A stretch of DNA of 64,000 nt, from the NCBI RefSeq assembly GCF_000429585.1, contig NZ_AUCD01000002.1:28392-92391 (forward strand), read 5' to 3'. Shown here piece after piece: positions 24,170-33,596 of this stretch. Origin of the DNA: Atopococcus tabaci DSM 17538. GTDB taxonomy: Bacteria > Bacillota > Bacilli > Lactobacillales > Carnobacteriaceae_A. Positions within the stretch are counted from its first letter, which is position 1. The number at the start of each line of letters is the position of its first letter. The notes under the pieces are model-generated. The model ran no database searches. It had not been told where the DNA came from and saw only the letters and a list, made by a program, of their open reading frames with translations. The translations under genes were made by a program, and so were the position numbers.

Positions 24170-25371
24170 AATCGTAGGTTTTCTCACTGACGCCCTTTAT
24201 AAATGGACGAAGTGATAAGCGGCGGCAGGACGGTGCCGACTGCGTTGCCCAATCCAAAGAAGAGAGCCATGACGAACGCAAACATCACATTTCCGGCAAA
24301 CAACATGGAAATGTAGGCCAACGCCAACAAAACGGCACAATAAATGGTACTGACAATGACTCCGAAACGGTCTGTCAATTGCCGAGAATAACCTTTCCCG
24401 CAATACCGATAGCCGAATAGAGAGACACGATGGTCACCGCGGTTCCTGCACCGTGCACATTTTGAAGCACCGGCGGAAACTGACCGAATCCACCATTGTT
24501 CATGATACCCGCAAACACTCCACCGACAATCAACAAGATGAAGAACGGCTTGGTCATTGTTTCGCTTACAGACATTGGAACGCCTTGCGTTTGTTCTTGG
24601 TTTTCTCCGCTCTTTTGGGCGCCTGCGGGAAGGTCGGATGCCTCTTCCACACCGTATGGTTTTAACCCAATGTCTTCTGGACGCGGTTTAAACACGAACA
24701 TGACCACGAACAATCCGACCGCCAACATGACTGTCCCGTAAACCAAATACGTTTGGCGCCAGCCGATGGACTCAATCAACCCGGTCAACAGTGGGCTCAA
24801 GATGGCTCCGCCAAATCCTAAACCGGTCAGCGCAAGACTCATCGCCAACCCTCGTTTTTTGACAAACCAGTTGTTGATCAAAATCCCTGTTGGAATGATG
24901 ATGCAAGCGGTGTTTCCTATACCAATCAACAATGACAAGAAATAAATCACCCAGATGTTTGGAGCCAGTCCATACCCTGCATACCCCAAAGCGTAGAGAA
25001 GGACACCGATGACAAAGGTGCGTTTGAAGTTGCCGTATGCCAGTTTTTGCGAAATGAACGGCGACAAGAAGATGCCTACTCCCAATACGATGGAATTCGT
25101 AAGAGCAAATTGGCTGTTGCTGATGCCAAACTCCGCTGTCACGGAGGATTGGAAGATGTTGGCCACCGCTACCGCAGCCGGCCCCGTTGTTCCCAAGACA
25201 ATGATGGCCCCTAAAACAATCCACCAATCATAAAATATTTTTTTCTTTTCCATAAAAAACTCCTTTTGGCGTCGTTTAGAAACCGATTTAGTTATTCCTG
25301 TTTTCCTGTCTTTGCGCTGCTTCCTATACTCTATACAGACTTCTTTACAGGAAAAGAAGCTGTCAGTCTTG

Positions 25372-26664
25372 TCAGACAAACAGCCTCTTTCCAACGTGCA
25401 CTCGTCTATGCGATGTAAGCCCGCGCGTTGCGGTAAGAACCTCCCCATGCGAATGCGACCACAACGCGGCAATGGCTATCCACGATACATTGTAAGACCC
25501 CGTCAAATCCGCAATCCCTGCTGCAAACAGTGATCCCACGGTCATCCCCAGCTGGACGCCGCTTGGAACGTATCCGTAAACTTTTGGATACTGTTCTGCA
25601 GAATACACCGATGACGTCATCAACGGCGGCAATACCGTTCCGATGGCGTTCCCCAATCCAAACAAAACTGCGGACACAAATGCCACCGCAAGATTTCCGG
25701 CAAACATCATCAAGACATACGATAAAGCCAACAGGATGCAGGAATAGAGGATACTGACAATAATGCCGAAGCGGTCATTGAGATTCCCCAGGATCAATTT
25801 TCCAACAATCCCGACAGCAGAATAAACAGAAATGATCATTGCTGCCACGGTTGCGCCGTGCAACTCGGTCAACACAGGTGGAAATTGGCCTAATCCACCA
25901 TTATTGGTGATTCCCACCAAGACAGACCCTGCGACCAGCAGTACGAAGAAAGGTTTCTTCATTGACTCAGAGACAGACATACGAACCGCTTGGACTTGCT
26001 GCATTTCGCCTTCATCGTCTTCATTGCGTTCACGAGCTTGGCCAAGGTCATCCGTTGCTGTCCCGTATGCTTTCAATTGCATGTCTTCAGGGTTCACTTT
26101 ATATACAAACAATACAATCGGCAGGACAACCGCCAACATGATGAGCCCATAGACCACATACGTCATACGCCAACCGACATTTTCGATGAGGGTTGTCACT
26201 AATTGGCTGAAGACCACTCCGCCGATACCCAATCCGGTGAGGGCTAAACTCAATGCCAGTCCACGTTTTTTAACGAACCATTTGTTGATCAACATAGTGG
26301 TCGGGATGAAAGTGGTGCTCATGTATCCATATCCAACCAACAAAGATAGAAGATAAAATACATAAATATTTGATGTGAAGGCATACCCGATATACGCCAG
26401 GGCATAAACCAACACACTGATTGCATAAATGCGGTTAAAGTTGCCTGTGGCAAACTTCTGTGAAATAAATGGAGACAAAAAAATCCCCACACCTAAAACG
26501 AGGGAATGGCTGATGGCAAACTGACTGTTGCTGATGCCAAATTCTGCCGTTACAGGAGCTTGATAAAGATTTGCCACTGCTACAGAAGCCGAACCCATCA
26601 CAGCCAAAATAATCGCTGCGCCTGCCACAATCCACCAACTGTAAAAAACTTTTCCTTTACCTAA
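25372..26664 (-). pseudogene. OxlT-like MFS transporter (copy 2), start codon lost and C-terminal frameshift
   Basis: Twelve-helix MFS paralogue of the gene at 22129-25253, sharing AVANxxQxxVTAEFGISNSQFA, FVKKRGLALSLALTGLG and FGLGNAIGTVLPPLMTSS. The family start would be the codon at 26664-26662, correctly placed after AAAGGGGAAGAG, but it reads TTA; the first usable in-frame start is GTG 26628, which would remove a dozen residues (GKGKVFYSWWIV). At the 3' end a missing base near 25455 replaces the expected VAFAWGGSYRNARAYIA and stop at 25406 with unrelated residues to 25372. With one base added the frame is 419 codons. Confidence 0.75.
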
Positions 26665-26738
26665 TTTCTCTTCCCCTTTCGAATATTAACCTTCAAGTTA
26701 TGGCATATGAAAAACGCTTTCGTCAACACTATTTTCAG

Positions 26739-26780
26739 AAAAAACCTATAGCCGCACGGATACACGTGCAACTATAGGTT
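26739..26780 (-). terminator. terminator of pepF copy 2
   Basis: AACCTATAG..GCACG pairing with CGTGC..CTATAGGTT (26743-26780), T run on the minus strand. Confidence 0.82.
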
Positions 26781-26807
26781 CTTCAGCGTCTTTTTATTTC
26801 AATAGGT

Positions 26808-28616
26808 TCAGGAAATTTGGGCGCTCAACTCAATAATTTTATCAACGGATTTATCCAAATAATGGATAGTGTCAGACAACGGTTTATCTGTCGTAATATC
26901 CACACCGGCCACTTTTGCAGCTTCGACAGGAATCAATTCGCCTCCCAGTGCAAGGAACTCATGCCAGTTGTCCACCATGGACGGCCCTTCTTCTTTCATT
27001 TTCAAGAATGCCTGTGTGGCGATGGTTAATCCTGCTGAATACGTGTATGGATATAAACCCATGTAGTAGTGGATTTGACGCATCCATGTGAGCTCGGCTC
27101 CAGGATTGATTTCCACTGCGTCTCCCCAAAACTGTTCCAGGACGCTGCGTTTGATCTCACTCAATTTGGCGGCATCAAATCCTTTCCCGGCATCCACCAG
27201 TTTGTAGACCTCCCGCTGATAGGCCGCTTCCAACAAGTGGGTCACGAAGTTGTGGAAATACGTTTTGGAAATCATTTTGCTCAACACCGACCGCTCCATG
27301 CGTGGATCTTCGGTATGTTTCTTCAAGTAATCCGTCAACAGCAATTCGTGGAAAGTCGATGGCGCTTCGATCAAATACAACGATGGACGGGATGCAAGAA
27401 GCGAGCGATTGGCGTTGGACAATAACCCTTGCCCTGCATGCCCCAATTCGTGCAGCAAGGTGTATGCGTCCGACAGTTGATTGGTCCATGAAACCAAGAT
27501 ATACGGGTGTTTCTCGTATGTCGTGGAGCAAAATGCACCTGAGCGTTTGCCTTTGTTTTGCGGGAAATCAATCCAGCGCTCGGGATAGGCACGCAAAATC
27601 ATGTCGACATATTCCTGTCCCAACGGCTGCAAGGTTTCTTTGACCAAGTCTTTTGATTCTTCAATGGTGATGGTCGGAGAATACTCCGGGTCCAGGTCGA
27701 TTTTCAAATCAGCATACGTCATTTTGTCCAAGCCGTTGAGTTCTTTGACGTGGGTGATGAACTTGCGCATCACCGGCGCAAAGTCGTTCATCAACGTGTC
27801 AATCTGCCGGTCATACAGCTCACGGTCCACTTCTTGATCCATCAATAGATAATCAAACACGGAATCAAACCCGCGCATTGTGGCCATTGTTTTTTCTTTT
27901 TGGACTTGCGTGTAGTAAGCGGACGCCACCACATTCTGGTATTTTTCCAACACTTGCGAGAACTGGTCGAAGGCCGCCCGACGCACTTCAGTGTCCGGAT
28001 GGTACATATAAACCTCTTCGTACAATACAAAACTCAACGGGTATTCTTTTCCGTTGGCTGTGAACGTGCCAAAATCCATGTCATTGGACCGGGCCTGCTC
28101 AAATATTTGCTGCGGCGCACCGAAGACCGGACTTAATTGGGCAAGAGCTTTTTCCACTTCCGGTTCCAATTGTACAGCTTTTTGTTTCTTGACACGGCGG
28201 ATAAACGCAGCGTATTCCGGTGCCTGTTGAGCCACTTCATCCAGCACCGCTTCTTCGTTTGCCGTTAATTGGGAATCAAAGAAACTGAGTTTGGCACTGA
28301 CGCCTGCCAGCACATTCCGTATGTAACGCGCCCGTTCCATCGCTTCCCCATCGGTGATGTCCGTGTTTGTCGGCAGGGTAGCGTATTGACCGATCCACGT
28401 TGCCAATTTCCGGATTTGTTCATAGTCTTTGATCGCTTCAATCATGCTGGCCGCATCTTTGATGTTGCCGTCATATTGTTGAGTGAAGGTGTCTGCTTTG
28501 GCCTGCAGCTCTTGGACTGTTTCTTCAAACTCTCTTTTGTTCTCAAACAACGCAGTCAAATCCCACGTGAGCGCTTCTGTGACTTCTGATCGGTGTTTCA
28601 TCGCTTGTGCTTCCAT
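26808..28616 (-). CDS. pepF: oligoendopeptidase F (copy 2)
   Basis: A 602-residue M3B metallopeptidase, paralogue of the gene at 11813. The zinc site is HELGHAGQG (about residue 385), with YLIEAPSTFHELLLTDYL supplying the distal glutamate. N-terminal SEVTEALTWDLTALFENKREFE matches copy 1 position for position. AAGAAGGAAATGAG precedes ATG 28616; ATG five codons later is possible. Own terminator downstream. Two divergent copies in one 17-kb stretch suggest an old duplication and perhaps different peptide preferences. Confidence 0.93.
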   Translation of the reverse strand: MEAQAMKHRSEVTEALTWDLTALFENKREFEETVQELQAKADTFTQQYDGNIKDAASMIEAIKDYEQIRKLATWIGQYATLPTNTDITDGEAMERARYIRNVLAGVSAKLSFFDSQLTANEEAVLDEVAQQAPEYAAFIRRVKKQKAVQLEPEVEKALAQLSPVFGAPQQIFEQARSNDMDFGTFTANGKEYPLSFVLYEEVYMYHPDTEVRRAAFDQFSQVLEKYQNVVASAYYTQVQKEKTMATMRGFDSVFDYLLMDQEVDRELYDRQIDTLMNDFAPVMRKFITHVKELNGLDKMTYADLKIDLDPEYSPTITIEESKDLVKETLQPLGQEYVDMILRAYPERWIDFPQNKGKRSGAFCSTTYEKHPYILVSWTNQLSDAYTLLHELGHAGQGLLSNANRSLLASRPSLYLIEAPSTFHELLLTDYLKKHTEDPRMERSVLSKMISKTYFHNFVTHLLEAAYQREVYKLVDAGKGFDAAKLSEIKRSVLEQFWGDAVEINPGAELTWMRQIHYYMGLYPYTYSAGLTIATQAFLKMKEEGPSMVDNWHEFLALGGELIPVEAAKVAGVDITTDKPLSDTIHYLDKSVDKIIELSAQIS

Positions 28617-28756
28617 CTCATTTCCTTCTTTCTCCTGGTTTATTCATCAGTTTCTAATAATTTATTCACCAGTATAACACAATAGAGAGTACCTGAAGCA
28701 AAAAACTCTGAATTTTTGATGACTTTCACTAAAAAGCGGCTGGCCAATCTACCCAC

Positions 28757-28788
28757 AAAAAAGAAACGTTCCGTATACGAAACGTTTC
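28757..28788 (-). terminator. terminator of the LLM oxidoreductase gene
   Basis: GAAACGTT/AACGTTTC stem (28763-28788), T6 on the minus strand, 9 bp past the stop codon. Confidence 0.75.
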
Positions 28789-28797
28789 CGATGTGTT

Positions 28798-29805
28798 TCA
28801 ATCCAGTTCCATTTCATCCGCCAGTAGTCGGATGGCTTGTTTGCGTTTTTCAATGGAATAAACATTGGGCACTATCAAGAGTTCGTCCGCATTGTACCGA
28901 GCTTGCAGTTCTTCCAACTGCTGTTTGACGGAGGCGGCGTCTCCGATCAGCACTTTTTTTCGATTCTCGCGGATCAGTTCTTTTTCTTCATCTGAATAGT
29001 CCACTTGACAGGCTTTTTCCGGTGCAGGCATGTAGTATGCGGCCCGTTTGCGGCTGCCGGAAGACAAATACCACAAGTCGAATGCTTGTGCCATTTCTTC
29101 CGCTTCTTCTTCCGTTTCGCCGACAACCACAAAAACCGCAACAATGACATGCGGCTTGTCGCTTAACTTACTCGGCTGGAACTGCTCGCGGTAGGACCGG
29201 GCTGCTTCCACACCGGTGTTTTCGTCTGGACGGATAAAATGTGCATACACAAGTCCCGCGCCCACTTCTGCGGCCATCCCTGTGTTCCGCTGGCTTGCCG
29301 CCAATAAGTACATTTCAGGAGTGGTTTCGATGATCGGGGCAGCCCGCTTGCTTTTGTATTTGTGCCCTTTCGGCAGGGTATCGGACAAAAACCCCGCCAA
29401 ATCTTTGAATTGCTGCTGATAATCCGGTTTTTCTGTTTTCCCTTCATTTAATGCCTGGTAAACCAACTTGTCGCCGCCGGGGGAATTTCCGATTCCGGCA
29501 TCGATCCTCCCGGGATACAAAGCTTCCATCATTTTGAACCATTCCGCTACTTTGTAGGCCGAATAGTTCGGCAGCATCACGCCGCCGGAACCGATACGGA
29601 TGCGTTCCGTGCGGCCCGCCAAATGGGTCATCAAAATTTCCGGTGCGCTGACGGCCAATACCGGCACGTTATGGTGCTCGGCTACCCAAAAGCGGTGATA
29701 TCCCAGCCGATCCGCCAATTGTGCCAATTCGGTTGTGGCCCAAAAGGCATCGTGTGCCGTCATGCCTTCGTCTTTCGCCGCATAATCCAAAATACTTACT
29801 TTCAC
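28798..29805 (-). CDS. LLM-class flavin-dependent oxidoreductase (luciferase-like)
   Basis: A 335-residue TIM-barrel protein of the bacterial luciferase-like group, expected to use FMN. The family start MKVSILDYAAKDEGMTAHDAFWATTELAQLADRLGYHRFWVAEHHN is complete, followed by RIRIGSGGVMLPNYSAYKVAEWF and PGRIDAGIGNSPGG. Length is typical of the MsnO8/YceB-type members. It lies 24 bp after alsD and the two are probably cotranscribed. The substrate is unknown; oxidation of a small metabolite is the most that can be said. Confidence 0.88.
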   Translation of the reverse strand: MKVSILDYAAKDEGMTAHDAFWATTELAQLADRLGYHRFWVAEHHNVPVLAVSAPEILMTHLAGRTERIRIGSGGVMLPNYSAYKVAEWFKMMEALYPGRIDAGIGNSPGGDKLVYQALNEGKTEKPDYQQQFKDLAGFLSDTLPKGHKYKSKRAAPIIETTPEMYLLAASQRNTGMAAEVGAGLVYAHFIRPDENTGVEAARSYREQFQPSKLSDKPHVIVAVFVVVGETEEEAEEMAQAFDLWYLSSGSRKRAAYYMPAPEKACQVDYSDEEKELIRENRKKVLIGDAASVKQQLEELQARYNADELLIVPNVYSIEKRKQAIRLLADEMELD

Positions 29806-29829
29806 TCTTCCATCGTCCCCTTTCTGCCT

Positions 29830-30540
29830 TTAATTCTCTGCTTCCTCAATTTTCTCATTCAGGTACTCACTTTCTATTTCTGCGTACAAAAATGCGTCGT
29901 TTTCAACCGGGAAATGCTGTTCCACTGTTTCAATTGTCTGCCACTCGGCCGTCCCGTCTTCCAATATAAAATCCAAAACATGGCCGCCGAAATCCACCCC
30001 TCGACTCAAAAAATGCCAATGGAATCCAGGTGCCGCCATTCCACTGAAAAGTTCCGGGGCATAAAACCCGATCAATGTGCCTTCCACCGGCCCACGGGTG
30101 AATTCCGTCTGGCTCTGTGTCACTTCCACCAACTTGGGGTAAGGCGGTTCTTGTTTGGCGACCGAACGGCACTGTACCTTGGCAAATGTTCCAGAAATGC
30201 GGACCGCTTGGAAGGTGTTCAAACTGGAAAAGCGGTCTTGCAGCCGCTTCGTCAGGCGCTCCATCGAAGTTTCCTCGGTGATTTCCACCGTGTTTTCCGT
30301 TTCAAAAAAAGTGACTGCTGCATACGGGGTACGTTCCTTTCCATCAAGCTGCTGCACAGCCCCGTTCACTCCGACTTGATACGCCCGTCCTTTCAAGACA
30401 ATCAGTTCACCGTCAAGTCCGTGAACCGTTCCAATTCCGGTATCCCCTTGTTTCAGAAGGTCTTCTATGGTCATGGTTCCTTCAAAGCACCCTGCCATCA
30501 GTGCTCCCAGCGTGCTGTGTTGATACAATCTGCACGTCAT
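29830..30540 (-). CDS. alsD: alpha-acetolactate decarboxylase
   Basis: Converts alpha-acetolactate to acetoin and CO2, a pH-neutral fermentation branch from pyruvate. The 236-residue length is normal. Visible motifs: GTVHGLDGELIVLKGRAYQV near residue 37-56, and the zinc ligands in GFHWHFLSRGVDFGGHVLDF (HWH and GGH, about residues 172-190). The catalytic glutamate lies near the EGTLIGF segment. The acetolactate synthase partner is not in the window. GAGGAGAGG precedes the ATG. Confidence 0.93.
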   Translation of the reverse strand: MTCRLYQHSTLGALMAGCFEGTMTIEDLLKQGDTGIGTVHGLDGELIVLKGRAYQVGVNGAVQQLDGKERTPYAAVTFFETENTVEITEETSMERLTKRLQDRFSSLNTFQAVRISGTFAKVQCRSVAKQEPPYPKLVEVTQSQTEFTRGPVEGTLIGFYAPELFSGMAAPGFHWHFLSRGVDFGGHVLDFILEDGTAEWQTIETVEQHFPVENDAFLYAEIESEYLNEKIEEAEN

Positions 30541-30666
30541 TTCCGTACCTCTCCTCCCTTGAGATAGTTCGCTTTCTACTTACTTTTTCTCAGCATACCA
30601 TTTATTCGAGCTGCCGGCCATGTTCAAACCTATGGCTGTTGATTCTGTCACTCTTATTTGTTGACA

Positions 30667-30700
30667 CAAAAAAGCCCCCTTCACTTTAAGGGGACTTTCT
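30667..30700 (-). terminator. terminator of the DUF438 operon
   Basis: AAAGCCCCCTT pairing with AAGGGGACTTT, T6 on the minus strand, immediately past the stop at 30701. Confidence 0.8.
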
Positions 30701-31930
30701 TTACTCACTGATGGTTTTGTTTTCACCTTCCAGCTCCATGATTGGACCGATGTCTTGGACATACTCTAATGTGCCCAGATAGGTTCCTTTATCATCCCGT
30801 ACCGCTTTGTAGGTTACCATCAAGAACTTGCCTTTAGCACGGAACCACAGGGTTTCAGCATCCTTGGTGCCGGTTTTGAAAGCATTCAGGAGCGCCATGA
30901 CTTTATCCACACTTTTCGGCGGGTGGCAATTTTGCACTTGTCGGCCGAGCGCATTTTTTGTGCGGGGGAAAATTTTCTTCTGGCTGTTGTTATTGAAATA
31001 AACGAAGGTGTCGTTCGCGTCGATGAAAGATATTTCCAGCGGCAGCAAATTCATGATTTTCTCGAGTTCCGTAAACGTCAAATGACCGGTTCCAAAGTTG
31101 AGCTTGGCGTCAGATGGGACACTGGCCCCGGTTTCTTCAAACACTTTCCGCTCCGGTACCCATTTCGCTTCCGGCTTGACGATGCAGTAGCCCATCTCTT
31201 CAGATTCCTCGGCGATGGCAATCCAGTCGTCTTCATTAAATGCATCGGTCACCATGGGAATTAGAATTTCTTCTTCTTTCACGATCATTTCTTCCAACTC
31301 ATACTTCAATTCCGCAAATGCATCCAGCAGTTTATCCATCTCGTCTTCTTCCACAAGTTGTTTGAATTCTTTGAACAGCATTCGGATGTTGTCGTCCACT
31401 CCCCACATCACTTTGGGAGGGGCCAGGATGCCGTACCGTTCCATAATGGGAAACATGGAATTTTCTTTCCGCTCGTAATGGATGTCAAATTGCCATAAGA
31501 TAGCCAACTGCTTCAACAAGCCGGATTTCAAATCAGCTTCCGGCTCTTCCATGTAGGCTGCCAGCACCCGTTCGATGCGTTCCAACGCACTTTCAATGGC
31601 CAAATTTTCCTGTTTCAATACTTGAACAGGATGGCCCTGCTTTTCCATCTCTTTTGAGATGTTCTCTGGTTTTTCGACCGCTCCAGTGAACAACGAGGCG
31701 TGAATGTTGCACAGGCGCATGATTTCTTCCGCTTCGATGCCTTCCTGCGCCATCAACCGGCGTTCCATCACCGCAATCTCAAAGGCACTGACATTGGAAA
31801 AATGCTCGGCGAATTCTTTTTTTATGACGTCTTGGTCTTCTCCTTCGTGTAGCCGGAGAATCAGTTCTTTCAGCTTTTCCTGACGCTTTTCTGTTTCAAT
31901 CGTACGCTGACTTTTCTGTTGCTGAGCCAT
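30701..31930 (-). CDS. DUF438/hemerythrin/PAS-domain protein
   Basis: A 409-residue cytosolic protein in three parts: DUF438 (about 15-85, with KELILRLHEGEDQDVIKKEF), a hemerythrin-like four-helix region (about 105-240, HYERKENSMFPIMERYGI and VKEEEILIPMVTDAF supplying His/Glu ligands for a di-iron site), and a PAS domain (about 290-400, FIDANDTFVYFNN ... GRQVQNCHPPKSVDKV). Such proteins are linked to sensing oxygen, nitric oxide or iron; the function here is inferred. It follows the DUF1858 gene by 4 bp in one operon. Confidence 0.88.
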   Translation of the reverse strand: MAQQQKSQRTIETEKRQEKLKELILRLHEGEDQDVIKKEFAEHFSNVSAFEIAVMERRLMAQEGIEAEEIMRLCNIHASLFTGAVEKPENISKEMEKQGHPVQVLKQENLAIESALERIERVLAAYMEEPEADLKSGLLKQLAILWQFDIHYERKENSMFPIMERYGILAPPKVMWGVDDNIRMLFKEFKQLVEEDEMDKLLDAFAELKYELEEMIVKEEEILIPMVTDAFNEDDWIAIAEESEEMGYCIVKPEAKWVPERKVFEETGASVPSDAKLNFGTGHLTFTELEKIMNLLPLEISFIDANDTFVYFNNNSQKKIFPRTKNALGRQVQNCHPPKSVDKVMALLNAFKTGTKDAETLWFRAKGKFLMVTYKAVRDDKGTYLGTLEYVQDIGPIMELEGENKTISE

Positions 31931-31934
31931 CTTT

Positions 31935-32159
31935 TTACTCCTTCACTTCAAAACCGTGCTGCGTCAAAGATTGGACCAAGTCTTCTTGGCTGAGGCCGAC
32001 TTGCCGGGCACCTTTATTAAGCGGCATCATACGGCCGACTGTTTGCAGCATCCTATCATCCTGAAGTGGAGTAAAGCCTAAATCCACCAAAACCGGTTTG
32101 AGTTCCGGGTATTCTTGGATCAATTGGAAGACCGTGTTGTTCAAATTGATTTCTTTCAC
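31935..32159 (-). CDS. DUF1858-domain protein
   Basis: A 74-residue protein, entirely a DUF1858 domain (INLNNTVFQLIQEYPELKPVLVDLGFTPLQDDRMLQTVGRMMPLNK). These small domains resemble the N-terminus of Ric/YtfE iron-sulfur repair proteins. It lies 4 bp upstream of the DUF438 gene and is the first gene of the pair, which is a recurrent arrangement in anaerobic and facultative Gram-positives. GAGGTGCGG precedes the ATG. Confidence 0.85.
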   Translation of the reverse strand: MKEINLNNTVFQLIQEYPELKPVLVDLGFTPLQDDRMLQTVGRMMPLNKGARQVGLSQEDLVQSLTQHGFEVKE

Positions 32160-32346
32160 ATCCGCACCTCTTCACTTTTTCCGTCTTTTTTCTTATTAGG
32201 TTCATCATAATCGACAGCTGTTCAAAATTCAACAAACTTTTCCTTATTACTGATAAAAAAGTATATTGAAACTACTCCCTCTTATATTTTCGGCATTTAT
32301 CCTCAGTTTATGTTTGAACATTTTTTAACAATCTATTTTCTGAGCA

Positions 32347-32379
32347 CAAAAAATGCAGGCCACTGGTTGTGACCTGCAT
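32347..32379 (-). terminator. terminator downstream of the SDR gene
   Basis: ATGCAGGCCAC pairing with GTGACCTGCAT (one mismatch, 32353-32379), T6 on the minus strand. Confidence 0.82.
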
Positions 32380-32396
32380 CCAATCTTATTAAGTGG

Positions 32397-32504
32397 TTAC
32401 ATACTGTGTTTTTCCGCCATTTTAAGCGCCATTTTAGGGTGTTTCACCGCAACTGTTTTTTTCGGGTGCTTCATCATCATGACGTTCCTGCGGTGTTTAA
32501 GCAT
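32397..32504 (-). CDS. possible small Lys/His/Met-rich peptide
   Basis: A 35-codon frame between the SDR stop (32518) and the terminator. It encodes a basic peptide with repeated KHPK (MKHPKKTVAVKHPKMALKMAEKHSM at the C-terminal part, given here in two overlapping repeats of KHPK). GGAAAAAAGCG before the ATG is a weak ribosome binding site. The composition and the stop placed just before the terminator make it worth listing, but there is no family match. Confidence 0.3.
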   Translation of the reverse strand: MLKHRRNVMMMKHPKKTVAVKHPKMALKMAEKHSM

Positions 32505-32517
32505 CGCTTTTTTCCGC

Positions 32518-33596
32518 TTACGTTTTTTTGTTCGGATCTTCAAATATTGCCATTCCAATCCACAACAATAAAAATCCGACTCCAAATGCAATGGCACATG
32601 TTGTTAAAAGAGGATGTTTTTTCATTTTAACCATCCAACTCCCTTTTCGGGTCCATCCCTTGTTTGTGCCTCTCTCCCGCAGTTCTTCACCTTTCCCTTG
32701 CAAGGTGCTCATATCAGGAGACTCGGCTTCACGGTAAGCATCGTAATTAGTGGGGTAAACAGAATGTTCCATGTACCGTTCCGTGACGCGGGGCATCAAA
32801 GTTCCCATCAAGGAAAGCATCTTCGCCTGCCCACCGACATAAATGTCTCGTTGCGGTTTTTCGGCAGCGTACAAGATGGCTTCCGCTACACTTTCCGGCG
32901 GGGACATCATGGCATCGTGTGTAGGGGCTTTGTCAATGTAACTGGCGGCGTGGTCCGTATAGGGTGTGTCCACGCGGGCGGGATGGATTTGCGGGACAAC
33001 AACCGGAAGCTGGTCTTTCTCCACTTCCATCCGCAAAGCATCCGTGAAACTGTGGGCGGCAAATTTGGATGACGAATACGTTCCTTGAAGAGGAAATGCG
33101 CGGTTGCCGGCGACACTGCCTACATTAATCAGCGCGCCAGGACTGTCTTTTTCTTTGAAATGACGAACTGCGGCCAACGACCCGTAAACGACACCTCGAT
33201 AATTAATGTCAAACAATTTTCGGGCGACCTCAATAGGAATATCCGTCACATGGCCGTATACCGCTGCTGCGGCGTTATTGATCCACGTATCAAAACCACC
33301 AAATGCGTCGATTGCTTTTTGGGCCAAACGATTGACGTCTTCTTCTTTGGAGACATCTGCTTTGACATACACCACTTGAGCTCCTTGAGATGACAGTTCT
33401 TCCGCCAATGTACGCAATGCGTCTTCATCCCGACCGGAAATCACAATTTGGCGCCTGTCTTGGCCGCCATACGCGCAGTGACCAAACCGATGCCGCTGGT
33501 TGAACCGGTAAGGACGATGACTTGTTCATCCAACTTCTTCAAAGGCAGCTTCAAACTGTTCAAGGGTTTCTTGTCTTTGACTGTCCGCCGAGCCAT
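32518..33596 (-). pseudogene. short-chain dehydrogenase/reductase, frameshifted
   Basis: A classical SDR of about 359 residues with a C-terminal membrane anchor (TTCAIAFGVGFLLLWIGMAIF). The first frame starts MARRTVKDKKPLNSLKLPLKK at 33596 with AAAAAGGAGGATC upstream and holds the cofactor motif TGSTSGIG, but ends at GAKL followed by TGA near 33447. The next frame continues VISGRDEDALRTLAEELS, then INNAAAA and YSSSKFAAHSF (YxxxK catalytic site). Adding one G (TTGGTG instead of TTGTG) joins them and makes the length a multiple of three. Likely a sequencing error or a very recent loss. Confidence 0.8.

Larger units (their letters stand above)
22357..24198. mobile_element. complete IS200/IS605-family element with divergent tnpA and tnpB
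   Basis: A 1842-bp element without target duplication or terminal inverted repeats. Ends carry subterminal hairpins: CCTACGAT/ATCGTAGG at 24159-24178 (left end) and CACCGAAT/ATTCGGTG at 22367-22384 (right end). On the minus strand it follows TTTAT in the MFS gene and ends with TTCAT, the kind of near match between target and right-end sites known for ISDra2 and IS608. Joining the flanks restores the MFS frame as SIYSTENYP. Both genes are intact, so it may be active. Confidence 0.88.
22129..25253 (-). pseudogene. OxlT-like MFS transporter (copy 1), split by IS605-type element and a frameshift
   Basis: A twelve-helix major facilitator of the oxalate/formate antiporter-like group, starting MEKKKIFYDWWIVLGAIIVLG at 25253 with AAAAGGAGT upstream. 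The MFS loop 2-3 region, NNWFVKKRGLAMSLALTGLGFGGA and FGQFPPVLQNVHGAG are readable. Near 24378 one T is missing (AATTTG to AATTG), shifting GKVILGN into a stop; the correct frame resumes LTDRFGVIVS. At 22357-24198 an insertion element separates TSSIY from STENYPKAYGYIQ. Removing the element and restoring one base gives exactly 427 codons. Paralogue of the next gene upstream. Confidence 0.85.

Noticed and set aside
29623..30567. 314-codon plus-strand open frame
   Set aside because: Antisense across the LLM oxidoreductase and alsD; both minus-strand genes are well supported.
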